A stretch of 7,220 bases of DNA. It comes from Nitrososphaerales archaeon. GTDB lineage: Archaea > Thermoproteota > Nitrososphaeria > Nitrososphaerales > UBA183. Location of the stretch: the NCBI GenBank assembly GCA_030042335.1, contig JASHZW010000177.1, positions 1 to 7,220 on the forward strand, in the 5' to 3' direction. Positions 1-5,183 of this stretch are shown here, piece by piece (within the stretch, counting starts at the first letter, position 1; each line of letters opens with the position of its first letter). The translations under genes and the position numbers were made by a program. The notes under the pieces were generated by a model that saw only the letters and a program-made list of their open reading frames with translations, made no database searches and had not been told where the DNA came from.

Positions 1-380
1 TTGGCCACAAGATAGGACCACGTCCGGTCATCTTCGCCTCCATGGCGCTTCTGGTGGTCGTCCCCTACTTCCTCGCAATGTCTACTTCCTGGCTGACCGC
101 TCTGTTCTGGATTGCCGTTCTGGGCATCGGTGGGAATCTCTACTTCGGACCTCTCACTGCACTCGTACCATACTCATCGAAGCAGGGACCCGGCGCCGCC
201 GGGACCTCGTTCGGTATCTTCAACACCGTGAGCAACATCGGGAGCTTCATCTCGCCGATAATCATCGGATACGCGCTCGGCGCAACCGGCAGTTATCTCG
301 TCGGTTTCACTGCACTGGGGCTTCTCGGAATAAGTGGCGTTACCGGCTCCCTGATGATCACGGATACCAGACACACCTAA
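1..380 (+). CDS. MFS transporter, C-terminal fragment (partial)
   Basis: The gene enters from the left edge; the reading frame is open from base 3 and ends with TAA at 378-380. The visible 125 residues hold a basic, Gly-rich loop (GHKIGPRP), like the short cytoplasmic loop between helices in the C-terminal half of major facilitator superfamily carriers. About four hydrophobic helices follow: roughly residues 9-26, 30-50, 70-95 and 98-120. Gly- and Asn-rich stretches such as GIFNTVSNIGSFISPIIIG are typical of late MFS helices that line the pore. The protein would be a secondary transporter in the cytoplasmic membrane. The substrate cannot be told from this end. It finishes shortly after its last helix with a brief polar tail (DTRHT), so the C-terminus looks intact. 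A T-rich stretch just after the stop may end transcription. Confidence 0.8.
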   Translation, partial: GHKIGPRPVIFASMALLVVVPYFLAMSTSWLTALFWIAVLGIGGNLYFGPLTALVPYSSKQGPGAAGTSFGIFNTVSNIGSFISPIIIGYALGATGSYLVGFTALGLLGISGVTGSLMITDTRHT

Positions 381-390
381 GCCAGTCCCG

Positions 391-399
391 TCTTTTTCT
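391..399 (+). terminator. T-rich tract after the MFS gene; possible overlapping promoter
   Basis: TCTTTTTCT lies 10 nt past the MFS stop. Archaeal transcription commonly ends at short T-runs without a hairpin, so this can serve as a terminator. It is also centred about 25 nt before the GTG of the methyltransferase, the right distance for a TATA-like element of a leaderless transcript. It is a poor TATA match, so either role is tentative. Confidence 0.35.
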
Positions 400-421
400 A
401 CTACGACAGGATAGAGCTTGC

Positions 422-1195
422 GTGGACTGGGCGAAGAACATCTTCGTCAGGAACGCCAGACTGTACGAGATGGTGCTGGAAGGGATGTGGCAAAGAGGCG
501 AAGAGGACGCGCTCGCGATATCGGGCCTGCTGCAGGAGAGTAGGATGAGCGGATGCACGATACTGGACGTCCCCTGTGGCATAGGCAGAATCGGGATACC
601 CTTGGCGCAGCTGGGCTTTTCCGTTACCGGCGTGGACTACTCTCCACACCTCGTGGAAGTTGCTAACTCCAAGGCCAAGCGATTCAGGGTACAGGACAAG
701 GCTTCGTTCACGCTGGGCTCCATGTCCACGCTGAATGTGGGGCGACGGACGTTCGACTGCGCGATAAACGTGTTCACGAGCATAGGGTACAGGTCTGAAC
801 ACGAGGACCTAGACTACTTCAGGAACCTGCGGAAGGCGGTCAGGAAGGGCGGCCTCTTCGTCATCTCGGGACTGAGGAACAGGGATTATCTCGCGGAGAA
901 TCCGGCCCAGAACATCTACGAGGAGAGCAAGGACCTTCTTGTCCTGGACAAATACTCGTTCGACCAGACGCGTTCACATGAGAGGGGCTCCTGGAGGTTC
1001 TATCTGAAGGTCGGGCAGGTGATGAAGTTCGCAGGGGAGTTCCCAATCGATATCCGCGTCTATTCCTCTGCGGAGATTGTTTCTCTGCTGGGCGAGACGG
1101 GGTGGTCAATGGTGGATGTATACGAATCAATATCCACAAGGTCACCCCTGACGAGCAGGAGCCCAGTCTACGCCGTCGTAGCAGAAGCCGTCTGA
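422..1195 (+). CDS. Class I SAM-dependent methyltransferase
   Basis: This 257-aa cytosolic protein should transfer a methyl group from S-adenosylmethionine; the acceptor is unknown. Motif I is clear at residues 47-56 (ILDVPCGIGR), the glycine-rich SAM loop. Motif II follows at 68-74 (VTGVDYS), with the acidic residue expected to bind the ribose hydroxyls. A motif IV-like segment, FDCAINVFTSIGY, lies at 111-123, and the post-motif strand RKGGLFVISG at 141-150. The Cys in place of the usual Gly (PCGIG, not GCGTG) also occurs in the family. The C-terminal third (about 150-257) is probably the substrate-specific part; its last strand is SPVYAVVAEAV. The start is GTG: the frame is open upstream without another start codon, and the next candidate is ATG at 470. 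The 3' end overlaps the convergent GIY-YIG gene by 28 nt. Distinguishing small-molecule, protein or RNA methylation is not possible here. Confidence 0.85.
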   Translation: MDWAKNIFVRNARLYEMVLEGMWQRGEEDALAISGLLQESRMSGCTILDVPCGIGRIGIPLAQLGFSVTGVDYSPHLVEVANSKAKRFRVQDKASFTLGSMSTLNVGRRTFDCAINVFTSIGYRSEHEDLDYFRNLRKAVRKGGLFVISGLRNRDYLAENPAQNIYEESKDLLVLDKYSFDQTRSHERGSWRFYLKVGQVMKFAGEFPIDIRVYSSAEIVSLLGETGWSMVDVYESISTRSPLTSRSPVYAVVAEAV

Positions 1196-1434
1196 GCAAG
1201 AAGGAGCTTCCGTGACCTGCTCAGCTGCTTGATTTGATACTCGCGCTTCAGTGCCGCCGACTTGGTCCCGCAGGTCTCCTGGTATACGAGGGTCACGGGT
1301 CGCCGGCTCCTAGTGAACTTCGACCCCGCTCCGCGATTGTGCTGCCTTATCCTGCGGTCGACGTTCATGGTGCAGCCAGTGTAGAGTTCGCCAGTCGAAC
1401 ACCTAACCACGTAGACCTTCCACAGGCGCCGCAC
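1168..1434 (-). CDS. GIY-YIG domain protein (YhbQ-like single-domain endonuclease family)
   Basis: With the GTG start at 1434 the product is 88 aa, about the size of stand-alone YhbQ/UPF0213-type GIY-YIG proteins. The first strand (WKVYVVRC, residues 5-12) and the YTG (18-20) match the two halves of the GIY-YIG signature. They are followed by DRRIRQHNRG (26-35), KFTRSRRPVTLVY (39-51) and AALKREYQIKQLSR (60-73). Tyr8, Tyr18, the Arg27/28 pair and Glu65 are the likely catalytic and metal-binding positions by family analogy. The frame stays open upstream to a TTG at 1518. That extension has no family counterpart and would overlap the divergent zinc-ribbon gene, and a TATA-like element sits 26 nt before the GTG, so the short form is preferred. 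Members of this family are proposed nucleases, mostly without a defined role. The 3' end overlaps the methyltransferase on the other strand. Confidence 0.85.
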   Translation of the reverse strand: MRRLWKVYVVRCSTGELYTGCTMNVDRRIRQHNRGAGSKFTRSRRPVTLVYQETCGTKSAALKREYQIKQLSRSRKLLLAQTASATTA

Positions 1435-1455
1435 CCAAGAAGATAAGAACCTTGA

Positions 1456-1465
1456 CGATAAATCG
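1456..1465. promoter_or_regulatory. Shared near-palindromic TATA element between GIY-YIG and zinc-ribbon genes
   Basis: CGATAAATCG is almost its own reverse complement (arms CGAT/ATCG). On the minus strand it reads CGATTTATCG, centred 26 nt before the GTG at 1434, which predicts a leaderless GIY-YIG transcript. On the plus strand the same distance predicts a start near 1486, just upstream of the zinc-ribbon Shine-Dalgarno sequence. The match to the archaeal TATA consensus is better on the minus strand. Confidence 0.45.
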
Positions 1466-1486
1466 TTGTCATTGGCATACCAGAAC

Positions 1487-1492
1487 AAGGAG
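1487..1492 (+). promoter_or_regulatory. Ribosome binding site of the first zinc-ribbon gene
   Basis: AAGGAG ends 6 nt before the ATG at 1499. It is a strong Shine-Dalgarno match in a window where many starts look leaderless. It decides the start of the small gene against the in-frame TTG codons upstream (1472, 1466). Confidence 0.6.
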
Positions 1493-1498
1493 TCCGAG

Positions 1499-1630
1499 AT
1501 GCGTTGTCCCGGGTGCAAACGGTTCTCCTTGCGCAGGAAGGAAGAGGGTGTCTTCTGTTCCTTCTGTGGCTACAGGCTGACGCCAGGCGAAGAGGCCCGC
1601 TACCGGCTCTACGAGCTCCTGAAGCAGTAA
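1499..1630 (+). CDS. Small zinc-ribbon protein (43 aa)
   Basis: A short frame from ATG 1499 to TAA 1630 encodes a 43-residue protein with two CxxC knuckles: MRCPGC (Cys3, Cys6) and FCSFCGYRL (Cys20, Cys23), separated by 13 residues. This is a classic minimal zinc ribbon. After the second knuckle a charged helix (TPGEEARYRLYELLKQ) runs to the end. An AAGGAG ribosome binding site sits 6 nt before the start. The protein is cytosolic and probably binds one zinc ion. Partners could be nucleic acid or a protein; archaeal genomes carry many such mini-ribbons without known function. It is divergent from the GIY-YIG gene. Its stop codon is one base away from the stop of the convergent CoA-binding gene. 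Short genes like this are easily missed, but the cysteine spacing and ribosome binding site make it convincing. Confidence 0.8.
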   Translation: MRCPGCKRFSLRRKEEGVFCSFCGYRLTPGEEARYRLYELLKQ

Positions 1631-1631
1631 C

Positions 1632-2072
1632 CTAGCTCTTCAGGAACGCGATACCGTAGACGACCCTCATGCAGGCGTTCATAACGTAAGGCAGACCCGC
1701 CGCGTCCAGAATCCCCTTCGCCTCATCATTCTCAAGTCCCGTCTGCGCCCAGAAGACATACTTCTTGCTCTGTCTCTTTGACAGCTCGACCGTATGCTTG
1801 GCTACCGCTGGGAGCTCTTCGCTCGGACGGAACACCTCGACGGCATCTACCTGCGCGGCCACTTCTGCCGGAAGAGAGAGGAGGTCCGGGAAGACCTTCT
1901 CTCCGAATACCTCCGACGCGGTCGGGTTGACCGGTATTATACGATAACCGTGCTCCTTCAGGAACGCCGGGATGAGATGAGCGTCTTTCTCGGGGTTCTT
2001 CGAGGCACCTACCACCGCAATGGTCCTGATGGTCTTCATGGTCTCCACGGGAGAGACGCTCGCGCTGCGCAT
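1632..2072 (-). CDS. CoA-binding domain protein (YccU/COG1832-like)
   Basis: This 146-aa Rossmann-fold protein belongs to the small stand-alone CoA_binding_2 group, related to the N-terminal domain of succinyl-CoA synthetase alpha chains and acyl-CoA synthetases. The nucleotide loop is at residues 19-30 (AVVGASKNPEKD). It is followed by IIPVNP (45-50), the FRPSEELP segment (81-88), VFWAQTGLENDEA (106-118) and the C-terminal NACMRV (132-137), whose Cys134 is conserved in the family. It probably binds CoA or a similar nucleotide; no enzymatic reaction is established for these proteins. The ATG at 2072 lies 25 nt from a good TATA box, which favours a leaderless transcript. A second ATG at 2039 (MKTIRTIAVVG) has a GGAG just before it and fits the usual family N-terminus, so the first 11 residues are uncertain. 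It is downstream of DRG but appears to have its own promoter. Confidence 0.85.
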   Translation of the reverse strand: MRSASVSPVETMKTIRTIAVVGASKNPEKDAHLIPAFLKEHGYRIIPVNPTASEVFGEKVFPDLLSLPAEVAAQVDAVEVFRPSEELPAVAKHTVELSKRQSKKYVFWAQTGLENDEAKGILDAAGLPYVMNACMRVVYGIAFLKS

Positions 2073-2092
2073 GCCTGTGAGCCTCGTTCCTG

Positions 2093-2100
2093 GTATATTT
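2093..2100 (-). promoter_or_regulatory. TATA box of the CoA-binding gene
   Basis: The minus strand reads GGAAATATACC here. The box is centred about 25 nt before the ATG at 2072, the spacing of an archaeal leaderless promoter. It lies in the 37-nt gap after the DRG stop codon, so the CoA-binding gene can be transcribed independently of DRG. Confidence 0.6.
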
Positions 2101-2109
2101 CCGCGCGGG

Positions 2110-3207
2110 TCACTTGGTAACCAGCGTGATGATGTCCTCGTCCATCAGACGATGGGTTATGCCTACGCGCTGGCCGCCGAATTTAGCGCTCTTCCCCCAG
2201 ATGAGCGCATATCTGAATTCGTCTTTGATGTTCCGGTGGACCTTGTTGCAGATCTCCAGCACGCTGGAACCGTTCCTGACTATCATGGGCTCCTCAAAGT
2301 CGGTCTCCCCGTTCCTCCTCCGCATGTATATCCTGACAAAGTCCAGCCTTTTGTAAATCTCCTCCTTCAGGGCAGAAATGTTGATGTCGCTTTCTGCAGA
2401 GATTGGGACGAACTTGTACGGGAGCTTCAAACTCAGCTCGTTGGTGAATCCTGCGTTCACGAGGTCGATCTTGTTCATGATGGTGAGGGACGGAGTGTAT
2501 ACTCGGCTCCCCATCAGCACGTCGATGAGCTGCTCGTCGGTGATATCCTCCCGTATCACGACCCGGGCACTGGCCACGCCGTAGACCCTCAGCATATCCT
2601 TGACCAGCTGCTCGTCCATCTTCGTGAGCTTGACCGTAGCCGTCACCGATATTCCACCCGAGGTTACGGGTTCTATCACGACGTTTGGAGGCTTCTCGTT
2701 GACCCTGATGCCGGTGCTCCGGAGCTCCCTCTCAAGGAGAGCCCTCGCCTCGGGCTGGAAGACGTCCACGACAAAGAGTATCAGGTCGGCGCTCCTTGCC
2801 ACAGAGAGGACCCTCCTCCCCAGCCCTCTTCCCGACGCTGCTCCCTCTATGATTCCCGGAAGATCCAGGACCTGTATCCTCGCCCCCTTGTACTCCATGA
2901 GACCTGGAACCACGTCAAGGGTCGTGAACTGGTACGCCGCCACCTTCGATTTGGCGTTGGTGAGCCTGTTGAGGAGAGTTGATTTGCCGACGCTGGGAAG
3001 ACCGATCAGGACGACCGTCCCGTCGCCCGACTTTTTGACGTCGTATCCGGTCTGGCTCCCTGACCGTCGGCTCTGCTGTTCCTCCTGTTCGAGCCTGAGC
3101 TTGGCGAGCTTCGCCCTAAGAAGACCTATGTGACGCTCGGTCTTTTTGTTGACCTGCGTTCTGTGCATATCCTCCTCTATCTTCTTGATTTTCTCTGGTA
3201 TCCCCAT
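2110..3207 (-). CDS. DRG family GTP-binding protein (developmentally regulated GTPase)
   Basis: This 365-aa cytosolic OBG-like GTPase of the archaeal/eukaryotic DRG family is associated with ribosomes and translation in characterised relatives. The N-terminal helical part (MGIPEKIKKIEEDMHRTQ...HIGLLRAKLAKLR) is diagnostic. G1 is GLPSVGKST (69-77), the G2 threonine lies in FTTLD (94-98), G3 is DLPG (115-118), G4 is NKID (245-248) and G5 is SAE (270-272). The S5D2L insertion of the family occupies roughly 164-236. A C-terminal TGS domain covers about 288-362, ending GITHRLMDEDIITLV. Length equals that of typical DRGs, so it is complete. The frame is open to a further start at 3279, but the family always begins at MGIPEKI, so 3207 is chosen; a TATA element at 3251-3260 then gives a short leader of about 20 nt. 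The next gene downstream is the CoA-binding protein, 37 nt away. Confidence 0.95.
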   Translation of the reverse strand: MGIPEKIKKIEEDMHRTQVNKKTERHIGLLRAKLAKLRLEQEEQQSRRSGSQTGYDVKKSGDGTVVLIGLPSVGKSTLLNRLTNAKSKVAAYQFTTLDVVPGLMEYKGARIQVLDLPGIIEGAASGRGLGRRVLSVARSADLILFVVDVFQPEARALLERELRSTGIRVNEKPPNVVIEPVTSGGISVTATVKLTKMDEQLVKDMLRVYGVASARVVIREDITDEQLIDVLMGSRVYTPSLTIMNKIDLVNAGFTNELSLKLPYKFVPISAESDINISALKEEIYKRLDFVRIYMRRRNGETDFEEPMIVRNGSSVLEICNKVHRNIKDEFRYALIWGKSAKFGGQRVGITHRLMDEDIITLVTK

Positions 3208-3250
3208 GAGCGGGCCTACTGTCCTACCGGCGTCTGCGTAACTTCTCCAA

Positions 3251-3260
3251 CTTAAATCTT
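3251..3260. promoter_or_regulatory. Shared TATA element between DRG and the second zinc-ribbon gene
   Basis: CTTAAATCTT reads AAGATTTAAG on the minus strand. On the plus strand it is centred about 27 nt before the TTG at 3283, giving a leaderless zinc-ribbon transcript. On the minus strand it predicts a start near 3229 and a 5' leader of about 20 nt for DRG. I see no second TATA candidate in the 75-bp gap. Confidence 0.5.
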
Positions 3261-3282
3261 CAAATCCATACGAAGTCACTCA

Positions 3283-3441
3283 TTGATCTGCGAGCGTTGC
3301 CGTGCCGGTCAGATGGTCGAGTACCAGAAGAAGATTGTCTCTGGAGGGAAGGAGACCTTCCTCACCGGTAGGAAGTGCGACAGATGCGGCTACACCCAGC
3401 TCGACAATGATGATGACGTGTGGACGGCTGCCGGGCTGTGA
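3283..3441 (+). CDS. Small zinc-ribbon protein (52 aa), TTG start
   Basis: The frame from TTG 3283 to TGA 3441 encodes 52 residues with two CxxC knuckles: MICERCRAG (Cys3, Cys6) and RKCDRCGYTQ (Cys32, Cys35). A 25-residue loop with VEYQKKIVSGGKETFLTGR lies between them, and an acidic tail follows (DNDDDVW). The spacing of knuckles around a beta-hairpin is that of a zinc ribbon; one zinc ion and a nucleic-acid or protein partner are likely, but the role is unknown. There is no ATG or GTG upstream before an in-frame stop at 3253-3255, so TTG is the only normal start that keeps the first knuckle. A TATA element 27 nt upstream supports a leaderless message. It diverges from the DRG gene, and its stop codon ends one base before the stop of the convergent dehydrogenase. 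Sequence unlike the first zinc ribbon beyond the cysteines. Confidence 0.72.
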   Translation: MICERCRAGQMVEYQKKIVSGGKETFLTGRKCDRCGYTQLDNDDDVWTAAGL

Positions 3442-3442
3442 A

Positions 3443-4417
3443 TTAGACGTAATCAGTCGGCTCGACCACGTTCCTTACGACCTCCCCTTTAGCGAACCTC
3501 AGTAGGTTGTCAAGCGAGTTCCTCAGCGGTCCCCCACCCGCTACAGCGCTCGGGCCCGCGACGTGCGGACTCCCCACGAAGTTGCCAAGGCCGAAGAACG
3601 GGAGTTCGGGCGGATACCTCTCCTTCCCTTCCTTCGTCCACCAAACATCGGTGGCGTAGACGAAACCTGCGTTCAGGAGGAGGTGCTGGTAGATGGCCTG
3701 CTGGTCGACAATCTCTGCCCTCGCCACGTTGACCACCATGGCGTTCTTCTTCATGAGATCGAGCCTGTCTTTTCCTATCAGACTCCTGGTAGAGTTGGTC
3801 AGAGGCAGAGCGATGACGACCGCGTCTGATGTCCTGAGGGTCGTATCGAGCCCGGTATTACCTGTGACCGTCTCGATGCCTTGATCCTCGATGCCCTTCC
3901 TCGTCAAGACCATCACCTTCATCCCGAACGCCTTCCCAAAACCGGCGACGACATGGCCTATGCCACCGTAACCGAGGACTCCCAAGACCTTGTCCCTGAG
4001 CACGACCACATCCCTGCCAAGCTCGAGTGAGGATTTCCCAGCGCTCTCCTCAGGCGCGCGGTTCCACCTGACCGTCCTCTTCGCCGCTGAGAGCAGCAGT
4101 GCCCAGGCGAACTCTCCCACCTCGTCTGAGTAGCCTCCGGCGTTGCTGCTTGTCTTGGCCCCCACAGGCAAGTCCCTGAATGGTATGTGGTTGACTCCGG
4201 CGAGCGCCGACTGCACGAACGACAGCCTGGTCATCCTCGCCAGCCTCTCTCTGGTGAGCTCCTTAGGCCAGAACTGCACGAAGAGGCAATCGACAGACGG
4301 GAGGAGCGCGTCCAGCTCGCCCTCGCTGAGGTCCCTTAGCCAAAAGACATCGGCAAGGCCCGCTAGGCTCCCCAGGTCCTCCTTCGGAAAGGAAGCCGCT
4401 ACGAGGATGTTTTTCAA
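3443..4417 (-). CDS. D-isomer-specific 2-hydroxyacid dehydrogenase
   Basis: This 324-aa cytosolic oxidoreductase should interconvert a 2-hydroxyacid and a 2-oxoacid with a nicotinamide cofactor. The catalytic domain's first half (1-100) leads into the conserved SNAGGYSDEVGEFAWALLL segment. The Rossmann loop is GYGGIG at 149-154. The substrate-binding Arg233 (VVNVAR) and catalytic His285 (SPHVAG) are present; the usual acid partner is probably Glu263 or a neighbour after ATDVWW. At the end of the second Rossmann strand the sequence is LTRK (171-174) instead of the Asp seen in NAD-dependent members, which suggests NADP(H). The substrate (glyoxylate, hydroxypyruvate, phosphoglycerate or other) cannot be assigned; it lacks the long C-terminal domain of full-length SerA. 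The start is TTG at 4417 (MKNILVAASF), with a TATA-like element about 27 nt upstream. Confidence 0.88.
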   Translation of the reverse strand: MKNILVAASFPKEDLGSLAGLADVFWLRDLSEGELDALLPSVDCLFVQFWPKELTRERLARMTRLSFVQSALAGVNHIPFRDLPVGAKTSSNAGGYSDEVGEFAWALLLSAAKRTVRWNRAPEESAGKSSLELGRDVVVLRDKVLGVLGYGGIGHVVAGFGKAFGMKVMVLTRKGIEDQGIETVTGNTGLDTTLRTSDAVVIALPLTNSTRSLIGKDRLDLMKKNAMVVNVARAEIVDQQAIYQHLLLNAGFVYATDVWWTKEGKERYPPELPFFGLGNFVGSPHVAGPSAVAGGGPLRNSLDNLLRFAKGEVVRNVVEPTDYV

Positions 4418-4440
4418 CGTAAAATGGGAGGACGCGCCGT

Positions 4441-4448
4441 ATTCAAAC
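4441..4448 (-). promoter_or_regulatory. TATA-like element of the 2-hydroxyacid dehydrogenase gene
   Basis: The minus strand reads AGTTTGAATACG, centred about 27 nt before the TTG at 4417. The spacing fits a leaderless promoter and supports the TTG start. The base match to the TATA consensus is moderate. Confidence 0.35.
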
Positions 4449-4465
4449 TATTCGACTTCAAAGCT

Positions 4466-4473
4466 CATTAATC
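4466..4473 (+). promoter_or_regulatory. TATA-like element of the 4494-5183 operon
   Basis: CATTAATC is centred about 25 nt before the ATG at 4494. This predicts transcription starting at or next to the start codon and driving both the 93-aa protein gene and the peptidase gene behind it. Confidence 0.45.
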
Positions 4474-4493
4474 GGGGGAGCAGAACGCGCGAC

Positions 4494-4775
4494 ATGGCCA
4501 AGCGGTCCTTCACCATAGACACGGGCAAGGAGAAGCTCGAAGTGGAAGGCCACGAACACAAGAACGTGGCGGTAAAGTATCTCATGAAGAGGAGGAGGAG
4601 CCTGCTCTCGACAAAGGACCCAGCAAAGGTCGAGACCCTCTTCTCCGACCTCCCCTCTCACGTAGCGGTCACCGGGAAGCAGCTCACGAAGAGCTACGAC
4701 GTGAAGTGGGAGAAGGTGGGCAGTGAGGAGTTCGCAGGTGCGAGGTTCACCTTCACCATAACCGAAGCCTCATGA
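4494..4775 (+). CDS. Uncharacterised 93-aa basic protein
   Basis: I do not recognise this protein. It starts MAKRSFTIDTGKEKLEVEGHE and has no signal peptide, membrane helix or cysteine, so it is likely cytosolic. Predicted strands near 5-8 and 14-18 are followed by a helix with a very basic patch (KYLMKRRRSLL, 28-38). Two amphipathic strands lie at the end: SYDVKWEKV (67-75) and ARFTFTITEA (83-92). The basic patch could contact nucleic acid, but this is a guess. The reading frame is open upstream to 4143, but that part lies antisense to the dehydrogenase; the ATG at 4494 sits at leaderless distance from a TATA-like element and is chosen. The peptidase gene begins 5-8 nt after the stop, so the two are probably co-transcribed and may share a role. 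Confidence 0.65.
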   Translation: MAKRSFTIDTGKEKLEVEGHEHKNVAVKYLMKRRRSLLSTKDPAKVETLFSDLPSHVAVTGKQLTKSYDVKWEKVGSEEFAGARFTFTITEAS

Positions 4776-4783
4776 CAGGGATG

Positions 4784-5183
4784 ATGACCGACGAAAGAAA
4801 AAAGGGAGCCTGACGACCAGTTCAAGGCTCTCGTCGTCGGTACGATTCTCGACTCCAATCCCGACCGCGCGCTGGACCTCCTCTGTGAGTACTATCGCGT
4901 GGAGAGACCCAAGTTGCGGATAGGCGTCGTCAACGGCAGGAACAAGGGGGTGCAGGCGGTCTATGTGTCAAGGAGGAAGGAGATACTTGCGGCGCGTCGG
5001 GAGTTCCTCTACGACCCTTTCACTATACTTCACGAGTTCTACCATCACCTGAGATACTTCGGCCCCGACCATCGGGGTACCGAAAAGTACGCCGACAGGT
5101 TCGCTATAGACTTCATCAACGCCTACAGGTCTGTCGCCGCGCGGGAGTCGCGCCGGCTCAGCGAGGCGGCACCTTCGGGGTAG
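4784..5183 (+). CDS. Minigluzincin-like HExxH metallopeptidase, frameshifted at its N-terminus
   Basis: The well-conserved part encodes HEFYHHLRYF, a zinc-binding HExxH motif. Fifteen residues on comes EKYADRFAIDF, which matches the third-ligand E-x-x-A-D-x-F-A pattern of ImmA/IrrE-type minigluzincins. The frame can only begin internally at GTG 4899 (94 aa). Yet the sequence before it in the same frame (4803-4898) reads like protein: EPDDQFKALVVGTILDSNPD, then RALDLLCEYYRVERPKL. It lacks a start codon. ATG 4784 begins MTDERKK in another frame and hits a stop at 4811. Reading the A6 run at 4798-4803 as five A's joins the two parts into a 132-aa protein with HEFYH at 83-87 and Glu100. So the gene is either a true frameshift, a recoded gene, or a sequence error. 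It follows the 93-aa gene directly. Its last 61 nt overlap the convergent membrane protein gene. Substrate unknown; no signal peptide is seen. Confidence 0.7.

Noticed and set aside
1435..1518. N-terminal extension of the GIY-YIG protein from TTG 1518
   Set aside because: It overlaps the divergent zinc-ribbon gene and the shared TATA element, and the family domain starts right at the GTG at 1434.
2020..2982. A 320-codon open frame on the plus strand opposite DRG
   Set aside because: It lies entirely antisense to the well-conserved DRG gene and the start of the CoA-binding gene, shows no recognisable domain, and is a by-product of GC-rich coding sequence.
3208..3279. A 24-residue N-terminal extension of DRG
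   Set aside because: DRG proteins begin MGIPEKI, the extension has no family counterpart, and it would run through the TATA element at 3251-3260.
4033..4043. ATTTCCCAGCG, shared with the right side of the 6127-6142 repeat
   Set aside because: It lies inside the dehydrogenase coding region without a promoter, and chance 11-base matches are expected in a window this long.
4143..4493. Upstream extension of the 93-aa protein frame
   Set aside because: It is antisense to the dehydrogenase and covers the TATA-like elements. The ATG at 4494 is at the right distance from a promoter.
4797..4803. A-AAA-AAG heptamer phased like a classic -1 slippery site
   Set aside because: A -1 shift leads to the wrong frame; the peptidase frame needs +1 (or one base fewer), so this is not a dnaX-type site.
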